From Candidatus Phycosocius bacilliformis (GTDB lineage Bacteria; Pseudomonadota; Alphaproteobacteria; Caulobacterales; Aquidulcibacteraceae), in the NCBI RefSeq assembly GCF_003112735.1, contig NZ_BFBR01000006.1:124001-188000 (forward strand): DNA of 64,000 bases. The letters are read 5' to 3'. The notes beneath the pieces are model-generated. The model saw only the letters and a list, made by a program, of their open reading frames with translations, did not search any database and was not told where the DNA came from. Position numbers and translations under genes: made by a program. Positions 9,713 through 20,994 of the stretch are shown here, one piece after another. The first letter of the stretch is position 1, and the number at the start of each line of letters is the position of its first letter.

Positions 9713-11172
9713 GAGAAGCCGGCCCCGGCAATCGTAGCAGCCGAGCCGACCAAGCCGATCAGCAAGGTCAGGGCAGCAAGCACAAAGGTTGCTCCGGTCA
9801 AGGTCAATGCCGTTGCTGTGCCAACTGGCACCATTGTGGCCACAGGTTCATCAAACCAGACAGTCTTGATGATCCGCAAATAATAGAAGGCCGACACCAC
9901 TGAGGCCAAGATCAGGGCAATCGCCAATGGCAACAACCCGACCGAACTGGTGGCCAGAATGATCTCCCACTTCCCGAAGAAGCCAGCCAATGGCGGAATG
10001 CCCATGACGGAGAACAACAACATCGTCAGGGCTGCTGCCAGCAAGGGGTTGCTGCGTGACAAACCCGACAACCCTGCAATGGTCTCCACCCGCTCGCCGT
10101 CGGCCGTGCGCAACGACAAGACAACACCGAACAGTCCCACCGAGGTTACGGCATAGATGGACACAAACACCAATAGCGCTTTGGGTCCAAACTCAGGACC
10201 ACATGCAATCGCCACCAAGGCATAGCCCATATTGGCGATTGAGGAATAAGCCAAAAGGCGCTTGATATTGGTTTGCTGTAGCGCAAACAGCGCCCCGATC
10301 ACCATCGACAGCAGCGCCATGATCACCACAATACCCAACCAGTCTTTCTGGGCAGGGCCAAAGGCTTCAAAGCAAACCCGAGCAAACAAGACGGCGGCTG
10401 CCACTTTGGGCGCGGAAGCAAAAAACGCGGTCGAAACAGTGGGCGAGCCTTCGTAAACATCCGGCGTCCACATATGGAATGGGGCAGCCGACATTTTGAA
10501 GGCTAAACCGCACAGAATGAAGACGAGCCCGAAAATAACGCCAATATCGCGGCTAGCTGCAACATGGGCAGAAATGACGTCGAACTTGACCGAGCCCGTA
10601 AAGCCATAAACCAAGGAACAGCCATAGAGCAGAAGCCCGGACGACAGCGCGCCAAGTACGAAATATTTCAAGCCCGCTTCCGAGCTTTTGGCATCATCAC
10701 GGGCATAAGCGGCCAGAACATAGAGGGCCAAGGATTGCATTTCGACCCCAACATAGAGCGCGATCAGATCATGGGCTGAGACCATGATAAACATGCCCAA
10801 TGTGGCCAGCATGGCCAGAACCGGGAACTCTGGTTTGTCGAGCTTTTTGTCGGCCAGAAAGTCAACCGACAACAACAAGGCGCTGCTGGCGGTCAAGGCA
10901 ATGATCAGCTTGGCATAGGCTGAAAAACCGTCAGCTGCATAGGAGCCCGAAAAGACCACGACTTGCTCAGGCGGCATGTGCAGGACCGCCATGGCACCAG
11001 CCGCCAGCATGACAGCGACACACAGCCACGTGACCAAGCGCGACCCCCGGTCGCCCATAAAGGCCCCGATCAGCACAATGATCAACGCCCCCGCCGCCAA
11101 CGTAATCTCGGGCAAAATATAGGGGACCTGCTGGAAGAAAAGCTCAGCCGTCATGGTCTGGTTCATGCTCAT
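9709..11172 (-). CDS. nuoN: NADH-quinone oxidoreductase subunit N
   Basis: Proton-pumping, antiporter-like membrane subunit (ND2 homologue) of complex I. From ATG 11172 it has 487 residues and about 14 membrane helices. The conserved glutamate of the channel is in VGVEMQSLALYVLAAY and the key lysine in AFKMSAAPFHMWTPDVYEG. A GTG at 11187, overlapping the nuoM stop in GTGA, is an alternative coupled start, and ATG 11166 another. It is the last nuo gene and runs into birA with a 4-base overlap. Confidence 0.96.
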   Translation of the reverse strand: MSMNQTMTAELFFQQVPYILPEITLAAGALIIVLIGAFMGDRGSRLVTWLCVAVMLAAGAMAVLHMPPEQVVVFSGSYAADGFSAYAKLIIALTASSALLLSVDFLADKKLDKPEFPVLAMLATLGMFIMVSAHDLIALYVGVEMQSLALYVLAAYARDDAKSSEAGLKYFVLGALSSGLLLYGCSLVYGFTGSVKFDVISAHVAASRDIGVIFGLVFILCGLAFKMSAAPFHMWTPDVYEGSPTVSTAFFASAPKVAAAVLFARVCFEAFGPAQKDWLGIVVIMALLSMVIGALFALQQTNIKRLLAYSSIANMGYALVAIACGPEFGPKALLVFVSIYAVTSVGLFGVVLSLRTADGERVETIAGLSGLSRSNPLLAAALTMLLFSVMGIPPLAGFFGKWEIILATSSVGLLPLAIALILASVVSAFYYLRIIKTVWFDEPVATMVPVGTATALTLTGATFVLAALTLLIGLVGSAATIAGAGFS

Positions 11173-11183
11173 GGCCGCACCGG

Positions 11184-12674
11184 TCACTTGAAGTTGGCGT
11201 GGAAGGCGTCCACGAGCGCAACGGCAGAAGTCGCCGTCTGGTCAAAGATGATGTTGGGCTGGAAGCCCAAATAAAGGGCTGCCGCGATCAAAGGCACGAA
11301 GATCAAGATCTCGCGCGCATTCATGTCTGTGATGTCATTCAGCGCGGGATTTACGATGGTTCCGAAAATCACCTTGCGGTAGAGCGTCAACATATAGGCT
11401 GCCGACAGGATCACACCGCTGGCCGCGACCATGGCGGTTACCGGGTCGACGATGAAAGCGCCCTGCATGGTCAGGATTTCACCGACAAAGCCCGATGTGC
11501 CTGGCAAGCCGACATTGCCCATGGTGAACAGCATGAAGACCGCGGCATAAATGGGCATGCGGTTTACAAGTCCGCCATATTGGGCGATTTCGCGCGTGTG
11601 CATGCGGTCATAAATAACCCCAACGCAGAGGAACAAGGCCCCGGAAATGACCCCGTGGCTGAGCATTTGGAACAATGCTCCCTGCACGCCCTGCTCATTG
11701 CCCGAGAAAATCCCCATGGTCACAAAGCCCATGTGGGCGACAGAGGAATAAGCAATCAGCTTCTTGATGTCAGTCTGCCGGAATGCGACGAGCGAGGTGT
11801 AAACAATGGCAATGCCGGACAACAAGAAGACCAGCGGCGCAAACATGTTGGACGCGTCTGGGAACATCGGCAGCGAGAAGCGCAGGAAGCCATAACCGCC
11901 CATCTTCAACAGCACACCTGCCAGAATGACCGAGCCTGCCGTTGGGGCTTCCACGTGGGCATCGGGCAACCAAGTATGCACGGGCCACATCGGCATTTTG
12001 ACGGCAAAAGAGGCGAAAAATGCCAACCACAGCCACGTCTGAGCGTGTTTGGTAAACTCAAATGCCTGCAGATCTGGGATTGAGGTGGTCTTGGCTGTTA
12101 CCGCCATCCACGCCACAGCGATCAACAAGAAGAGCGAGCCGAGCAGTGTATACAGAAAGAACTTGTAAGCCGCATAAACCCGGTTCTTGCCGCCCCAAAT
12201 CCCAATGATCAGATACATGGGGATCAGGCCTGCCTCGAAGAAAACATAGAACAGCACGATGTCGAGTGCGCAAAACACGCCGATCATCAGGGTCTGCAAG
12301 ATCATGAAAGCGGCCATATATTCCACGACGCGCTTTTGCACCGACGTCCAACTCGCAAGGATGCAAAGCGGCATAAGGAATGCCGTCAACAGGATGAGCA
12401 GAACCGAAATACCATCAATCCCCAGATGATATTGGATCATGCCATACCAGTCGGCCCGCTCGACAAATTGATAAGCTGGATTGGTCTCATCAAAAGCAAC
12501 AGTCATCCAGATTGCCAGAACCAACACGACCAAGGTCGCAATCAGGGCAATCCAGCGGGCCGCATTGGCGCGTGCTGCTTCCGGGCTGGTGATCAGCCGT
12601 GGCAGAAGCAGGATCAAAACGGCCGCCACACTTGGCGTCCATGTGAGGATCGAGAGGATGGGCAAGTTGTCCAT
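11184..12674 (-). CDS. nuoM: NADH-quinone oxidoreductase subunit M
   Basis: Proton-pumping antiporter-like subunit (ND4 homologue) of complex I, 496 residues. The start [12 protein letters not shown] (ATG 12674) falls just after the nuoL stop; a longer frame from 12713 would overlap nuoL by 32 bases and adds nothing family-like. Channel residues are seen in [17 protein letters not shown] (glutamate) and [21 protein letters not shown] (lysine and histidine). About 14 membrane helices. Large antisense open frames over this gene are codon-bias shadows. Confidence 0.96.
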   Translation of the reverse strand: MDNLPILSILTWTPSVAAVLILLLPRLITSPEAARANAARWIALIATLVVLVLAIWMTVAFDETNPAYQFVERADWYGMIQYHLGIDGISVLLILLTAFLMPLCILASWTSVQKRVVEYMAAFMILQTLMIGVFCALDIVLFYVFFEAGLIPMYLIIGIWGGKNRVYAAYKFFLYTLLGSLFLLIAVAWMAVTAKTTSIPDLQAFEFTKHAQTWLWLAFFASFAVKMPMWPVHTWLPDAHVEAPTAGSVILAGVLLKMGGYGFLRFSLPMFPDASNMFAPLVFLLSGIAIVYTSLVAFRQTDIKKLIAYSSVAHMGFVTMGIFSGNEQGVQGALFQMLSHGVISGALFLCVGVIYDRMHTREIAQYGGLVNRMPIYAAVFMLFTMGNVGLPGTSGFVGEILTMQGAFIVDPVTAMVAASGVILSAAYMLTLYRKVIFGTIVNPALNDITDMNAREILIFVPLIAAALYLGFQPNIIFDQTATSAVALVDAFHANFK

Positions 12675-12681
12675 GATAACC

Positions 12682-14829
12682 TCAGGCACCCCGGTAGAGA
12701 ATAAATGCGCCAAGCGCGACCGCCGCGATCAGCATCAGGAAGGCATAGTGATACACATAGCCAGATTGAATCTTGACGGCTTTCTTCGAGCCAAAGTTCA
12801 AGGCGGCCGCAATCCCATTGGGACCTAATCCATCAATCAGCTTGCCATCGCCAATCTTCCAGAACAGGTCACCCAGAGCGCGCGCGCCCTTCACGAACAC
12901 AGCCTCATAGAGTTCGTCAAAATACCATTTGTTCTCGAGGAAGGCATGGGCCAGCCCCTTGCGGTCAGCGATTTTCTTGCCAAGACCTTCATTGAACAAA
13001 TAGAAATAAAGCGCTGCAGCCAAACCAATCAGCATCACCACCAGCGGGGCGTAGAAGACCCAGGTCGGCACTGAATATTTGTCTTTCAGGACGTTATTGT
13101 CGGGCGCGGTATAGATCGCATTGCCCCAGAATTCCTTGGCATAATGGCCGACAAAGGCATCATAGAAGATCGACCCGGCAAATACCGCCCCAAAGGCCAG
13201 GATAATGAGCGGTATCAACATCACCAGCGGGCTTTCATGCGGTCCATGCCAAGCATGGTGCGCATGATCATCATGGCTGCCTGCAGCGTCATGCGCCACT
13301 TCGCCGACATGGGCCACAGCTGGCTGGGCATGCGCATGGGCTGAATCGGACGTCTCATGGCCCGCGCCATGATCGTGGTCATGACCGTGATCTGCGTCCG
13401 CCTTCCACTTCGGCGTGCCATGGAACGTCATGAACGCCAGACGCCATGAATAGAAGCTGGTCAGGGTTGCTGCAATCAGCGCCATCCAGAAAGCCAACTG
13501 GGCCGCTGTGTTGCCCGTCATGCCAGCCGCAAACGTCGTCTCCAGGATCGCGTCTTTTGAGAAGAAGCCCGCAAAGCCAAAGGGTGTATGCGGGATGCCA
13601 ACGCCCGTAATAGCCAAAGTGCCGATCAGCATGATCACAAAGGTGATCTTCATGTGCCGGGCAACATCGCCCATTTTGCGCATATCTTGCTCATGATGCA
13701 TGCCATGAATGACGCTGCCTGCCCCCAAGAACAAAAGCGCCTTGAAGAAGGCATGGGTGAACAAATGGAACATGGCGGCCTGATAAGCACCGATCCCGGC
13801 GGCAAAGAACATGAAGCCCAATTGCGAACAGGTTGAATAGGCAATCACCCGCTTGATGTCGTTCTGGGCAATGCCAACTGTGGCCGCAAACAAAGCCGTT
13901 ACCGCCCCGATCACCGTAATAAAGCCCGCCGTTGCCGGGGCTGCCTCATAGATGGGCGAGCACAGGCAGACGAGCACGACACCAGCCGTCACCATGGTTG
14001 CGGCATGGATCAAGGCCGACACTGGCGTGGGGCCTTCCATGGCATCAGGCAACCAGGTGTGCAGGAAGAATTGCGCCGATTTGCCCATCGCGCCGATGAA
14101 CAAGAGGAAAGCGATGATTTCAATAGCTGGCAGGTGGAACACACCCCACGCCAGCATCATGTCGGCCTTTTGCGGGATTTGGTCAAAAACCTGTTTGAAC
14201 TCAATCGAGCCAAACACAAAGAAGACCGCCATAATGCCCAAGGCAAAGCCGAAATCGCCAACCCGATTGACCACGAAGGCCTTGATCTGGGCGTCATTGG
14301 CCGAGCGTTTGTGATACCAGAAGCCGATCAAGAGGTAAGAGGCCAGACCCACCCCTTCCCAGCCGAAGAATAGCTGCATGAAGTCTGCCGCCGTCACCAG
14401 CGACAGCATGGCAAAGGTGAAGAGCGACAAATAGGCAAAGAAGCGCGGCTTATGCGGGTCTTCGGCCATATAACCCCAGCTGTAGAGGTGAACGAGCGAG
14501 GACACGCCGGTCACCACAATCATCATCACTGCACTGATGGCATCAAGGCGAATGGACCAGGTGCTTTTGAAGGCCCCTACGTCGATCCAAGTGGCCAGGC
14601 GAATGGGTTTAGCGGGCAGATGGAGACTATGGTTCCAATGGCCGATAAAAATGGTCGCGGCACATGCGGCAGCAACAAACAACAAGGCTGTGGCGACAAA
14701 CATCGCCACCTTCTCGCCGATAAAGCGATTGAACAACCCACAAATCAGCGCCCCCAAGAGTGGGGCCAACACCACCACATGCGCGAGGGTTTCAGCAAGG
14801 CCAGAAGCGGCGTGAGGTTCTGCAGACAC
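12682..14829 (-). CDS. nuoL: NADH-quinone oxidoreductase subunit L with histidine-rich insert
   Basis: Largest antiporter-like proton-pumping subunit (ND5 homologue), 715 residues, starting at GTG 14829 three bases after the nuoK stop. It has the channel glutamate in [17 protein letters not shown] and [21 protein letters not shown], plus a C-terminal extension that in known structures forms the lateral helix along the membrane arm. Longer than the usual 610-660 residues, largely because of a histidine-rich loop at about 478-533 (roughly 15 His in 57 residues) between two late helices. Caulobacterales homologues have His-containing loops here as I recall, but this one looks long. Confidence 0.96.
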   Translation of the reverse strand: MSAEPHAASGLAETLAHVVVLAPLLGALICGLFNRFIGEKVAMFVATALLFVAAACAATIFIGHWNHSLHLPAKPIRLATWIDVGAFKSTWSIRLDAISAVMMIVVTGVSSLVHLYSWGYMAEDPHKPRFFAYLSLFTFAMLSLVTAADFMQLFFGWEGVGLASYLLIGFWYHKRSANDAQIKAFVVNRVGDFGFALGIMAVFFVFGSIEFKQVFDQIPQKADMMLAWGVFHLPAIEIIAFLLFIGAMGKSAQFFLHTWLPDAMEGPTPVSALIHAATMVTAGVVLVCLCSPIYEAAPATAGFITVIGAVTALFAATVGIAQNDIKRVIAYSTCSQLGFMFFAAGIGAYQAAMFHLFTHAFFKALLFLGAGSVIHGMHHEQDMRKMGDVARHMKITFVIMLIGTLAITGVGIPHTPFGFAGFFSKDAILETTFAAGMTGNTAAQLAFWMALIAATLTSFYSWRLAFMTFHGTPKWKADADHGHDHDHGAGHETSDSAHAHAQPAVAHVGEVAHDAAGSHDDHAHHAWHGPHESPLVMLIPLIILAFGAVFAGSIFYDAFVGHYAKEFWGNAIYTAPDNNVLKDKYSVPTWVFYAPLVVMLIGLAAALYFYLFNEGLGKKIADRKGLAHAFLENKWYFDELYEAVFVKGARALGDLFWKIGDGKLIDGLGPNGIAAALNFGSKKAVKIQSGYVYHYAFLMLIAAVALGAFILYRGA

Positions 14830-14832
14830 GCG

Positions 14833-15138
14833 TTAGCCCTTCATCAGATTAAGGTCTTCAACCGCGATATTGCCGCGGTTTCGGAAATAGACGACCAGAA
14901 TGGCAAGACCGACAGCGGCTTCAGCGGCCGCCACAGTCAGCACGAACATGGCAAAAACCTGCCCGACCAGATCGCCCAAGAAGGACGAGAAAGCCACCAG
15001 ATTGATGTTGACTGCCAACAAGATCAGCTCGACCGACATCAGAATAACGATGACATTCTTGCGGTTCACGAAGATGCCGAACACGCCAATGGTGAACAAA
15101 GCGGCCGCAACCGCCAGATAATGGGACAGGCCAATCAC
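14833..15138 (-). CDS. nuoK: NADH-quinone oxidoreductase subunit K
   Basis: Small membrane subunit (ND4L homologue), 101 residues, three helices. Both buried glutamates needed for proton translocation are visible: in [14 protein letters not shown] (helix 2) and [13 protein letters not shown] (helix 3). It starts at GTG 15138, within GTGA overlapping the nuoJ stop by 4 bases, so it is translationally coupled. Confidence 0.96.
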   Translation of the reverse strand: MIGLSHYLAVAAALFTIGVFGIFVNRKNVIVILMSVELILLAVNINLVAFSSFLGDLVGQVFAMFVLTVAAAEAAVGLAILVVYFRNRGNIAVEDLNLMKG

Positions 15139-15752
15139 AGCACCACTCCTTGCCCGGGTTTCGGGTCAGTCATTTCAACGCCCTGCTCGCGCGTGCGCCC
15201 GACTTGGGCGGTGACATTCTGGCGGCGTATGCCATCACGGTGGCGCAAGGTGAGGGCAATCGCCCCCACCATGGCGATGAACAGAACAATGCCGGCCGCC
15301 TGAAACAGGAAAATATAGTCGGTGTAGAGAATGCGGCCGATCGCCTCAGCATTGGAGACGGCCGCCGCTGCGGGTGTTGGTGCGGCAATCGAGGCTGCGG
15401 CGACTGATTTTTCCACCCAAGCCCCGCCAACCATGACGAACTGGCCGAACAATATCAGCGCAATCAAGCCTCCAAACGGCAGATAAGTGAGGAAACCCGC
15501 TTTCAATTCGGCAAAGTCGATGTCGAGCATCATCACCACGAACAAGAACAACACCGCCACCGCGCCGACATAGACAACGATCAACAGCATGGCGAGGAAT
15601 TCTGCCCCCAAGAGCACAAACAAGCCCGCGGAGGTGAAGAATGTCAGGATGAGGAACAGGACCGAGTGCACCGGATTGCGCGCCACCACGACCATGAAGG
15701 CCGAGGCGATGGCAATCGCACTCAAGATGTAAAAGGCAGCGACTGCAATCAT
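15135..15752 (-). CDS. nuoJ: NADH-quinone oxidoreductase subunit J
   Basis: Membrane subunit (ND6 homologue), 205 residues, five helices. The family segment [20 protein letters not shown] and the helix with [17 protein letters not shown] are clear. The C-terminal tail after the last helix is soluble. It lies 88 bases downstream of nuoI and overlaps nuoK by 4 bases. Confidence 0.95.
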   Translation of the reverse strand: MIAVAAFYILSAIAIASAFMVVVARNPVHSVLFLILTFFTSAGLFVLLGAEFLAMLLIVVYVGAVAVLFLFVVMMLDIDFAELKAGFLTYLPFGGLIALILFGQFVMVGGAWVEKSVAAASIAAPTPAAAAVSNAEAIGRILYTDYIFLFQAAGIVLFIAMVGAIALTLRHRDGIRRQNVTAQVGRTREQGVEMTDPKPGQGVVL

Positions 15753-15840
15753 CGCGTCTGTCTTCCCCTCTGCGCCTTTGCTCCCGGTGAGGGACGGCGC
15801 TGTTTCAACTCACATTTACCGCTGGCTATGGATCAGCCCC

Positions 15841-16326
15841 TCAGCGGTATGGCGCATCCAAAGCCAAATTCTTGGCAATCTCGCGTTCCCACCGGTCGCC
15901 ATTGGCCAAAAGCTTGTCCTTGTCATAGAACAATTCTTCCCGGGTCTCGGTGGCAAATTCGAAATTCGGTCCTTCGACAATCGCATCCACCGGGCAGGCC
16001 TCCTGGCAGAAACCGCAATAGATACATTTGGTCATGTCGATGTCATAACGTGTGGTGCGGCGCGAGCCGTCATCCCGGGGCTCTGCCTCAATCGTGATGG
16101 CTTGAGCCGGACAAATGGCTTCACACAATTTGCACGCGATGCAGCGCTCTTCGCCATTGGCATAGCGGCGCAAGGCATGTTCGCCCCGGAATCGTGGGCT
16201 CAACGCCCCCTTTTCGAACGGGTAATTGATGGTAAATTTCGGCTCGAAGAATTTCTTCATCGCAAGGCCGAAGGCACCTGCAAAGTCGAGCATCAAAGCG
16301 CCTTTGAGAGCTTGGGCAATGCTCAT
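15841..16326 (-). CDS. nuoI: NADH-quinone oxidoreductase subunit I
   Basis: Peripheral-arm subunit (TYKY homologue) carrying the two 4Fe-4S clusters N6a and N6b that pass electrons to NuoB. The 161 residues hold [16 protein letters not shown] and [16 protein letters not shown], both complete. An N-terminal amphipathic region anchors it to the membrane arm. Its ATG sits in ATGA overlapping the stop of an extra 89-residue membrane protein gene, so it is coupled to that gene and not directly to nuoH. Confidence 0.96.
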   Translation of the reverse strand: MSIAQALKGALMLDFAGAFGLAMKKFFEPKFTINYPFEKGALSPRFRGEHALRRYANGEERCIACKLCEAICPAQAITIEAEPRDDGSRRTTRYDIDMTKCIYCGFCQEACPVDAIVEGPNFEFATETREELFYDKDKLLANGDRWEREIAKNLALDAPYR

Positions 16327-16592
16327 GCCATATCCCCATTTCGATTATGCTTCGATGGCTTATCAACCATCAACAATCCCCGAGCGCCTGACAACGCGAG
16401 GAAGATGGTCGCAACAAACAGAAAAAAACCAAGTGGGATGAGCCACAAGCTATTCTCAGAAACCGTCCCACCGGTGTAAAGAAGGATGCAAGCGATGCCT
16501 AGGACAAAGCTCATGGCGCTCAGCGCCACGGTCACCAGCGAACGACGTTGATCCAAGGTAAGGCCCTTGTCCCAGTTTATGCCCGCCATCAT
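16323..16592 (-). CDS. Small two-helix membrane protein between nuoH and nuoI
   Basis: Unrecognised 89-residue protein. Seen: a short cytoplasmic N terminus with [11 protein letters not shown], two membrane helices (about 20-40 and 47-68), and a basic tail. There is no gap to the nuoH stop (16593) and a 4-base overlap with nuoI, the tightest possible coupling. An insertion here would have to be translated with complex I subunits, which suggests an accessory or assembly role for complex I; that is inference. Alternative: a lineage-specific passenger with no link to respiration. Confidence 0.72.
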   Translation of the reverse strand: MMAGINWDKGLTLDQRRSLVTVALSAMSFVLGIACILLYTGGTVSENSLWLIPLGFFLFVATIFLALSGARGLLMVDKPSKHNRNGDMA

Positions 16593-17684
16593 CTACCTCC
16601 CGAAGTAAGCGACATGGCCGCCTACCACTGCCACGGCGACCAAAGTCGTGGGCAAAAAGATTTTCCAGCCAATACGCATCAGCTGGTCATAGCGATAACG
16701 GGGCACAATCGCCTTCACCATGGCGAACATGAAGAAGACGAGCCAAATCTTGATATAGAGGATCAAGAAGCCGACCCATGGGTTCTCAATCGGGCCCCAA
16801 GGTGCGTTCCAGCCGCCTAAGAACAGGATGGAGATCATCGCGCACATCAGCACGATGGCCAGATATTCCCCGATCATGAACAAAAGATAGGGGGTGGAGC
16901 TATATTCGACTTGATAGCCGGCCACGAGTTCAGATTCAGCTTCGGGCAAATCAAACGGCGGGCGATTGGTTTCGGCCAAGGCCGAGACAAAGAAAATGCC
17001 CAGCATCATGAACATCACCAGGCCAACGACAAAGCCATAGAGTGTGCCGACTACGCCTGCCCCTTCCTGAGGATTGATCAAGGCGCCGATGAAGGAAAAG
17101 GCGTGCCAATCCCAAATGCCCGCCTTTTGATGGTCGACAATGTCGGTCAGATTGAGGCTGCCAACCACCAAAAGCACGGTGATCAACACAAAGCCGATCG
17201 AGACTTCGTAAGATACCATTTGGGCTGCAGAACGTAGCGAGCCTAAGAAGGGATATTTGGAGTTAGACGCCCAGCCGCCCATGATGATGCCATAAACACC
17301 CAAGGACGACATGGCGAGCAGGTACAAAATCCCGACATTCATGTCGGAAATCACCCAGCCTGGCGCGAAGGGCACAACCGCATACGCAACAAAGGCCAAA
17401 GTAATGGTGATTAGTGGGGCCAAAATGAATACGGTCTTGTTGGCCCCGGCGGGAATAACAATTTCCTTGACGACAAACTTCAAGAAGTCGGCAAAGCTCT
17501 GCAACAGACCGAACGGACCAACCACATTGGGGCCCTTGCGCATCATGACCGCTGCCCAGACCTTGCGGTCAAACAACAGAATGAAAGCCAGTGTCAGCAA
17601 CAGCATGACCATGATGGCGAGGATTTGGCCCACCCCGCCCAAAACGCCCCATACCGGGCCCCAATCGCGTACAAGATCCTGCAT
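16593..17684 (-). CDS. nuoH: NADH-quinone oxidoreductase subunit H
   Basis: Membrane subunit (ND1 homologue) at the junction with the peripheral arm, forming part of the quinone chamber and the entry of the proton path. The 363 residues have eight to nine helices and the conserved loop [20 protein letters not shown] rich in acidic residues, plus [19 protein letters not shown] near the N terminus. It starts six bases after the nuoG stop. Confidence 0.96.
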   Translation of the reverse strand: MQDLVRDWGPVWGVLGGVGQILAIMVMLLLTLAFILLFDRKVWAAVMMRKGPNVVGPFGLLQSFADFLKFVVKEIVIPAGANKTVFILAPLITITLAFVAYAVVPFAPGWVISDMNVGILYLLAMSSLGVYGIIMGGWASNSKYPFLGSLRSAAQMVSYEVSIGFVLITVLLVVGSLNLTDIVDHQKAGIWDWHAFSFIGALINPQEGAGVVGTLYGFVVGLVMFMMLGIFFVSALAETNRPPFDLPEAESELVAGYQVEYSSTPYLLFMIGEYLAIVLMCAMISILFLGGWNAPWGPIENPWVGFLILYIKIWLVFFMFAMVKAIVPRYRYDQLMRIGWKIFLPTTLVAVAVVGGHVAYFGR

Positions 17685-17689
17685 GGCTC

Positions 17690-19774
17690 CTACTCCGCGG
17701 CTATCGCAGCTTGATCAGCTGCTTTTCGGGCTTTTGAGCAGTCAGCCATGATCTGGCTGGCCCGGGCAATGGGGTTGGTCAGGTAAAAATCACTGATGGG
17801 ACTGACGAACGGGGCGGCATCGACATCTCCAGCCACCCCAACGAGCTTAAGCTCGAGCGCTGTGCTGGCACCGGGGGCAAAATCTAGCCCGGCGAAGCTG
17901 GGGCAATCGGCCATCAATTTCGCGCGCAGCGCATCCAGATTGTCGTAGGGCAATGTCTTGCCCACCAGCGCTGAAACGGCCCGGAAGATTGCCCAATCTT
18001 CGCGCGCATCACCTTTCGGGAACACGGCACGACGGGCCTGTTGAACCCGACCTTCGGTATTCACATACGTGGCGTTCTTTTCGGTATAGGCGGCGGCGGG
18101 CAAAATCAGGTCTGCCCGTTGGGCACCGGCGTCACCATGGCTGCCGACATAAACCACAAATGTCCCGGCTGGAACGTCGATCTCATCAGCCCCCAGCAAG
18201 ATCAGCGTATCTAATGCACCGGGCTGGACCATGGCGTGTGTTGTCAGGCCGCCCTGTGCAGGCAAGAAACCCAAATCGAGCGCGCCAACCCGCCCGGCGG
18301 CGGTGTGCACCACATTCCACCCATTCCAGCCGTCGCGCACGATCTTGGCCTTCATGCCGATTTCAGCGGCCAATTTGAGCACTTGGGCCCCATCGGGACG
18401 GGCCAAAGCACCCATGCCCACAATCACCATCGGGCGCTCTGCCTTGGCAAAACGCTTGAAGAATTCACCCTTACCTTTGGCCAGATCGGCCAAGGTCTTG
18501 GGGCCTGCTCCCAGATGGTCATAGCGATAGGTCAGATCGGCGGCTTCGCCAACCACACCAATCAAGTCCAAGCTGCCCCGCAACCAGGTTTTACGCACGC
18601 GCGCATTGATAAGGGGAGCCTCGGTACGCAGATTGGCCCCAATGATCAGCAGGGCATCAGCATCCTCAATCCCCATGATGGAGCTATTGAACAGATACTC
18701 ACCGCGCTGTCCTGACAGGCCAATCGCCGCGCCGTCTTGGCGGCAATCAGTATGGGCAACACCAAGACTGCGCAGCAAATCCAAAGCAGCTTTCAGGCCT
18801 TCGGCATCGGCAAGATCACCTGCAATCGCGCCAATCCGGGACGCATCACCTTTCAAGCGCGCAGCGAAGGCTTCCAAAGCTTGTGGCCAGCTAACCGGGG
18901 CCAATTTGCCATTGGTTTTCAGGTAGGGCTTGTCCAGACGCTGGCGGCGCAGACCATCAACGGCGTGGCGGCTCTTGTCCGACAGCCATTCTTCATTGAT
19001 CTCTTCATTAAGGCGCGGCAGCACGCGCAACACATCATTGCCGCGCGCATCAACCCGAATGTTGGAGCCAACGGCATCCATCACATCCACAGTTTCGGTC
19101 TTCTTCAACTCCCACGGGCGGGCATTGAAGGCATAGGGCTTCGACGTCAGAGCACCAACTGGGCACAGGTCGACCACATTTGCCGACAATTCGCTGGTGA
19201 GAGATTGTTCGAGATAGGTGGTGATCTCCATATCTTCGCCACGGCCAATCGCACCCAGTTCAGGCACGCCGGCAACCTCAGTGGCAAATCGCACGCAGCG
19301 GGTACATTGGATACAGCGGGTCATCACCGTCTTGACCAGCGGCCCCATGTTCTTTTCTTCAACCGCGCGCTTATTCTCATCATAGCGCGATCCAGCCCGG
19401 CCAAAGGCCACGGCCTGATCCTGAAGGTCGCATTCCCCGCCCTGATCGCAAATCGGGCAATCGAGCGGGTGGTTGATGAGCAGGAATTCCATGACCCCTT
19501 CGCGGGCAGCCTTCACTTTGGCGGACTTGGTCACAACAACCGGCGGCTCGCCATTGGGGCCCGGACGCTGGTCGCGGACTTGTTGGGCGCAGGAGGCAAC
19601 CGGCTTAGGGGCCCCTTTGACTTCAACCAGACACATGCGGCAATTGCCGGCAACACTCAGACGTTCATGATAACAAAACCGGGGGATTTCGGCTCCGGCA
19701 GCTTCACACGCCTGCAACAGCGTGTAGTCGCCTGGTACATCCACTTCGGTTCCATCGACGACGATCTTCGTCAT
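17690..19774 (-). CDS. nuoG: NADH-quinone oxidoreductase subunit G
   Basis: Large iron-sulfur subunit of the NADH dehydrogenase module, 694 residues. N terminal 2Fe-2S site ([15 protein letters not shown]), the His/Cys ligand region of cluster N5 ([17 protein letters not shown]) and two 4Fe-4S cysteine sets (CIQCTRC and later CPVGAL) are all complete. The remaining two thirds is a molybdopterin-oxidoreductase-like domain without cofactor motifs, as usual for this subunit. Unlike typical operons, nuoF is not directly upstream: about 1.8 kb with a hypothetical gene and a yefM-yoeB module intervenes, so nuoG probably has its own promoter. Confidence 0.95.
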   Translation of the reverse strand: MTKIVVDGTEVDVPGDYTLLQACEAAGAEIPRFCYHERLSVAGNCRMCLVEVKGAPKPVASCAQQVRDQRPGPNGEPPVVVTKSAKVKAAREGVMEFLLINHPLDCPICDQGGECDLQDQAVAFGRAGSRYDENKRAVEEKNMGPLVKTVMTRCIQCTRCVRFATEVAGVPELGAIGRGEDMEITTYLEQSLTSELSANVVDLCPVGALTSKPYAFNARPWELKKTETVDVMDAVGSNIRVDARGNDVLRVLPRLNEEINEEWLSDKSRHAVDGLRRQRLDKPYLKTNGKLAPVSWPQALEAFAARLKGDASRIGAIAGDLADAEGLKAALDLLRSLGVAHTDCRQDGAAIGLSGQRGEYLFNSSIMGIEDADALLIIGANLRTEAPLINARVRKTWLRGSLDLIGVVGEAADLTYRYDHLGAGPKTLADLAKGKGEFFKRFAKAERPMVIVGMGALARPDGAQVLKLAAEIGMKAKIVRDGWNGWNVVHTAAGRVGALDLGFLPAQGGLTTHAMVQPGALDTLILLGADEIDVPAGTFVVYVGSHGDAGAQRADLILPAAAYTEKNATYVNTEGRVQQARRAVFPKGDAREDWAIFRAVSALVGKTLPYDNLDALRAKLMADCPSFAGLDFAPGASTALELKLVGVAGDVDAAPFVSPISDFYLTNPIARASQIMADCSKARKAADQAAIAAE

Positions 19775-20166
19775 CCGTTTGCCCCATCCTTAGACACAGA
19801 CTCAGCCACCCTGACCCGCCGCTCGCCGAAATACGACGCTGCGCCTCAATTTGCCACCGCCAATCGCACTCATTACTCAGCAAAATCCAGCCAGATACAG
19901 CGGGGTTATCATGCCAGCTCTCACCGCGTCACATGGTCACGCCATAGGGGACACAGATCATGTGGGTTGGGAGGATGTCAGCCGCCCTTTTCGGCCGTGT
20001 GTGGAGACGATTTGCCAGCATCCTTTGTCCAGACTGGGTGTCAGGCCTTGTCAGAGGCCGCTCACTCGCCGGTATAAAAATAGCCAAAGTGTCGGTCTGA
20101 TGTGCCGTGGGGAAAGTGGTCAGCTGTTTGGAGACGCCGAGATGGACTGATCGCACGCCAAAGGGC
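19775..20166. other. Non-coding gap upstream of nuoG
   Basis: About 390 bases between nuoG and a hypothetical gene. Open frames of 60-100 codons exist on both strands, but none has a ribosome binding site or a recognisable product. It must contain the leader of nuoG; I could not define promoter elements. Confidence 0.5.
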
Positions 20167-20778
20167 CTAATGCCGAATGACGTAAATTGGCATATCTTTG
20201 AACGTCATCTCAGGAACTTTTGCGGCCAAGAGAGCCCAAACCGCGGCGGAAGTTTCATAGGTGCATTCTTCCGCCGAAGCCCCATCACAGACTGGCACCC
20301 GAAGCGCCAGCTCTTGATCTGGTGCCTCACTCCGTGTGGCTTTGATCAACACCATACCATAGTAGGCGGAGGCTGCTCGGTCTTGAGAAATGCGCAGGTC
20401 AGACTTGGTTTTGTGCCCCTCCGTATCCTCTGGGAGGTCAGACTTTGGGATCGCATAGCCATAGACGCGGCCCAGCGCGTTTGAGCCCAGATATTTTATT
20501 GAAACTCGGCCATTTAAGTCGCCCTCACCCGGTGACGACGCCAAAAACTGGATGCCATCCATGGTACGCGACAAACGAATTGTTTGAGGTGGTGGAAACA
20601 GAGATTCAAGCGGCTGAAGCTCCAACGTCACTTCAGTCACATCCTTGCCAAACGGCCAATCACGAACTGTGGGATACGGCCCAACCAATAATGTGCAGGC
20701 CGCCGTGAGCGCGAAAGCGCACAGCGCCAAGGCCAGTTTTGCCCACCGCCAGTCCCGACTGATCCGCTCCAAAGCCAT
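20167..20778 (-). CDS. Hypothetical membrane-anchored or lipoprotein-like protein
   Basis: Unrecognised 203-residue product. ATG 20778 is chosen because GAGGA lies eight bases upstream; a longer frame to 20832 lacks this. After a basic N terminus (ERISRDWRWAK) comes a hydrophobic segment LALALCAFALTAAC, which could be a signal peptide with a weak lipobox (LTAAC) or a membrane anchor. The rest is soluble, with a beta-rich look, and two cysteines (VCDGASAEEC) that could pair. It lies between nuoG and the divergent yefM-yoeB module and has no visible link to complex I. Confidence 0.62.
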   Translation of the reverse strand: MALERISRDWRWAKLALALCAFALTAACTLLVGPYPTVRDWPFGKDVTEVTLELQPLESLFPPPQTIRLSRTMDGIQFLASSPGEGDLNGRVSIKYLGSNALGRVYGYAIPKSDLPEDTEGHKTKSDLRISQDRAASAYYGMVLIKATRSEAPDQELALRVPVCDGASAEECTYETSAAVWALLAAKVPEMTFKDMPIYVIRH

Positions 20779-20964
20779 GCTGAAATCCTCACCTAAAGTC
20801 AGGATTTGGGCACGCACTTGGCTATTCGTCAAACGATGAAAATGACGTCGGAGATATGTGATTTTGGCGACGTATTACGAGAGCAATTTGACCTGCTTGA
20901 AGTCGATTGGCCGATCACGCGAAGGGGGGACCAGCGACCAAGCAAACCCAAGCCCCACCTTGCA

Positions 20965-20976
20965 CTTGTACAAGTT
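20965..20976 (+). promoter_or_regulatory. YefM-type operator palindrome with TGTACA core
   Basis: ACTTGTACAAGT is a perfect 12-bp palindrome 18 bases before the antitoxin ATG. Known: E. coli YefM-YoeB autorepression uses palindromes with a TGTACA core. The site is therefore a good candidate operator for the downstream module. Confidence 0.72.
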
Positions 20977-20994
20977 CCCTGCTAATAAACGAAC

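Noticed and set aside
11199-12083. A 294-codon plus-strand frame opposite nuoM
   Set aside because: nuoM is intact and certain; the antisense frame is rich in His/Gln/Asp and arises from codon bias of the membrane protein.
19851-20156. Open frames on both strands in the gap upstream of nuoG
   Set aside because: Composition is unlike a protein and no start signals are present; competing frames overlap each other.
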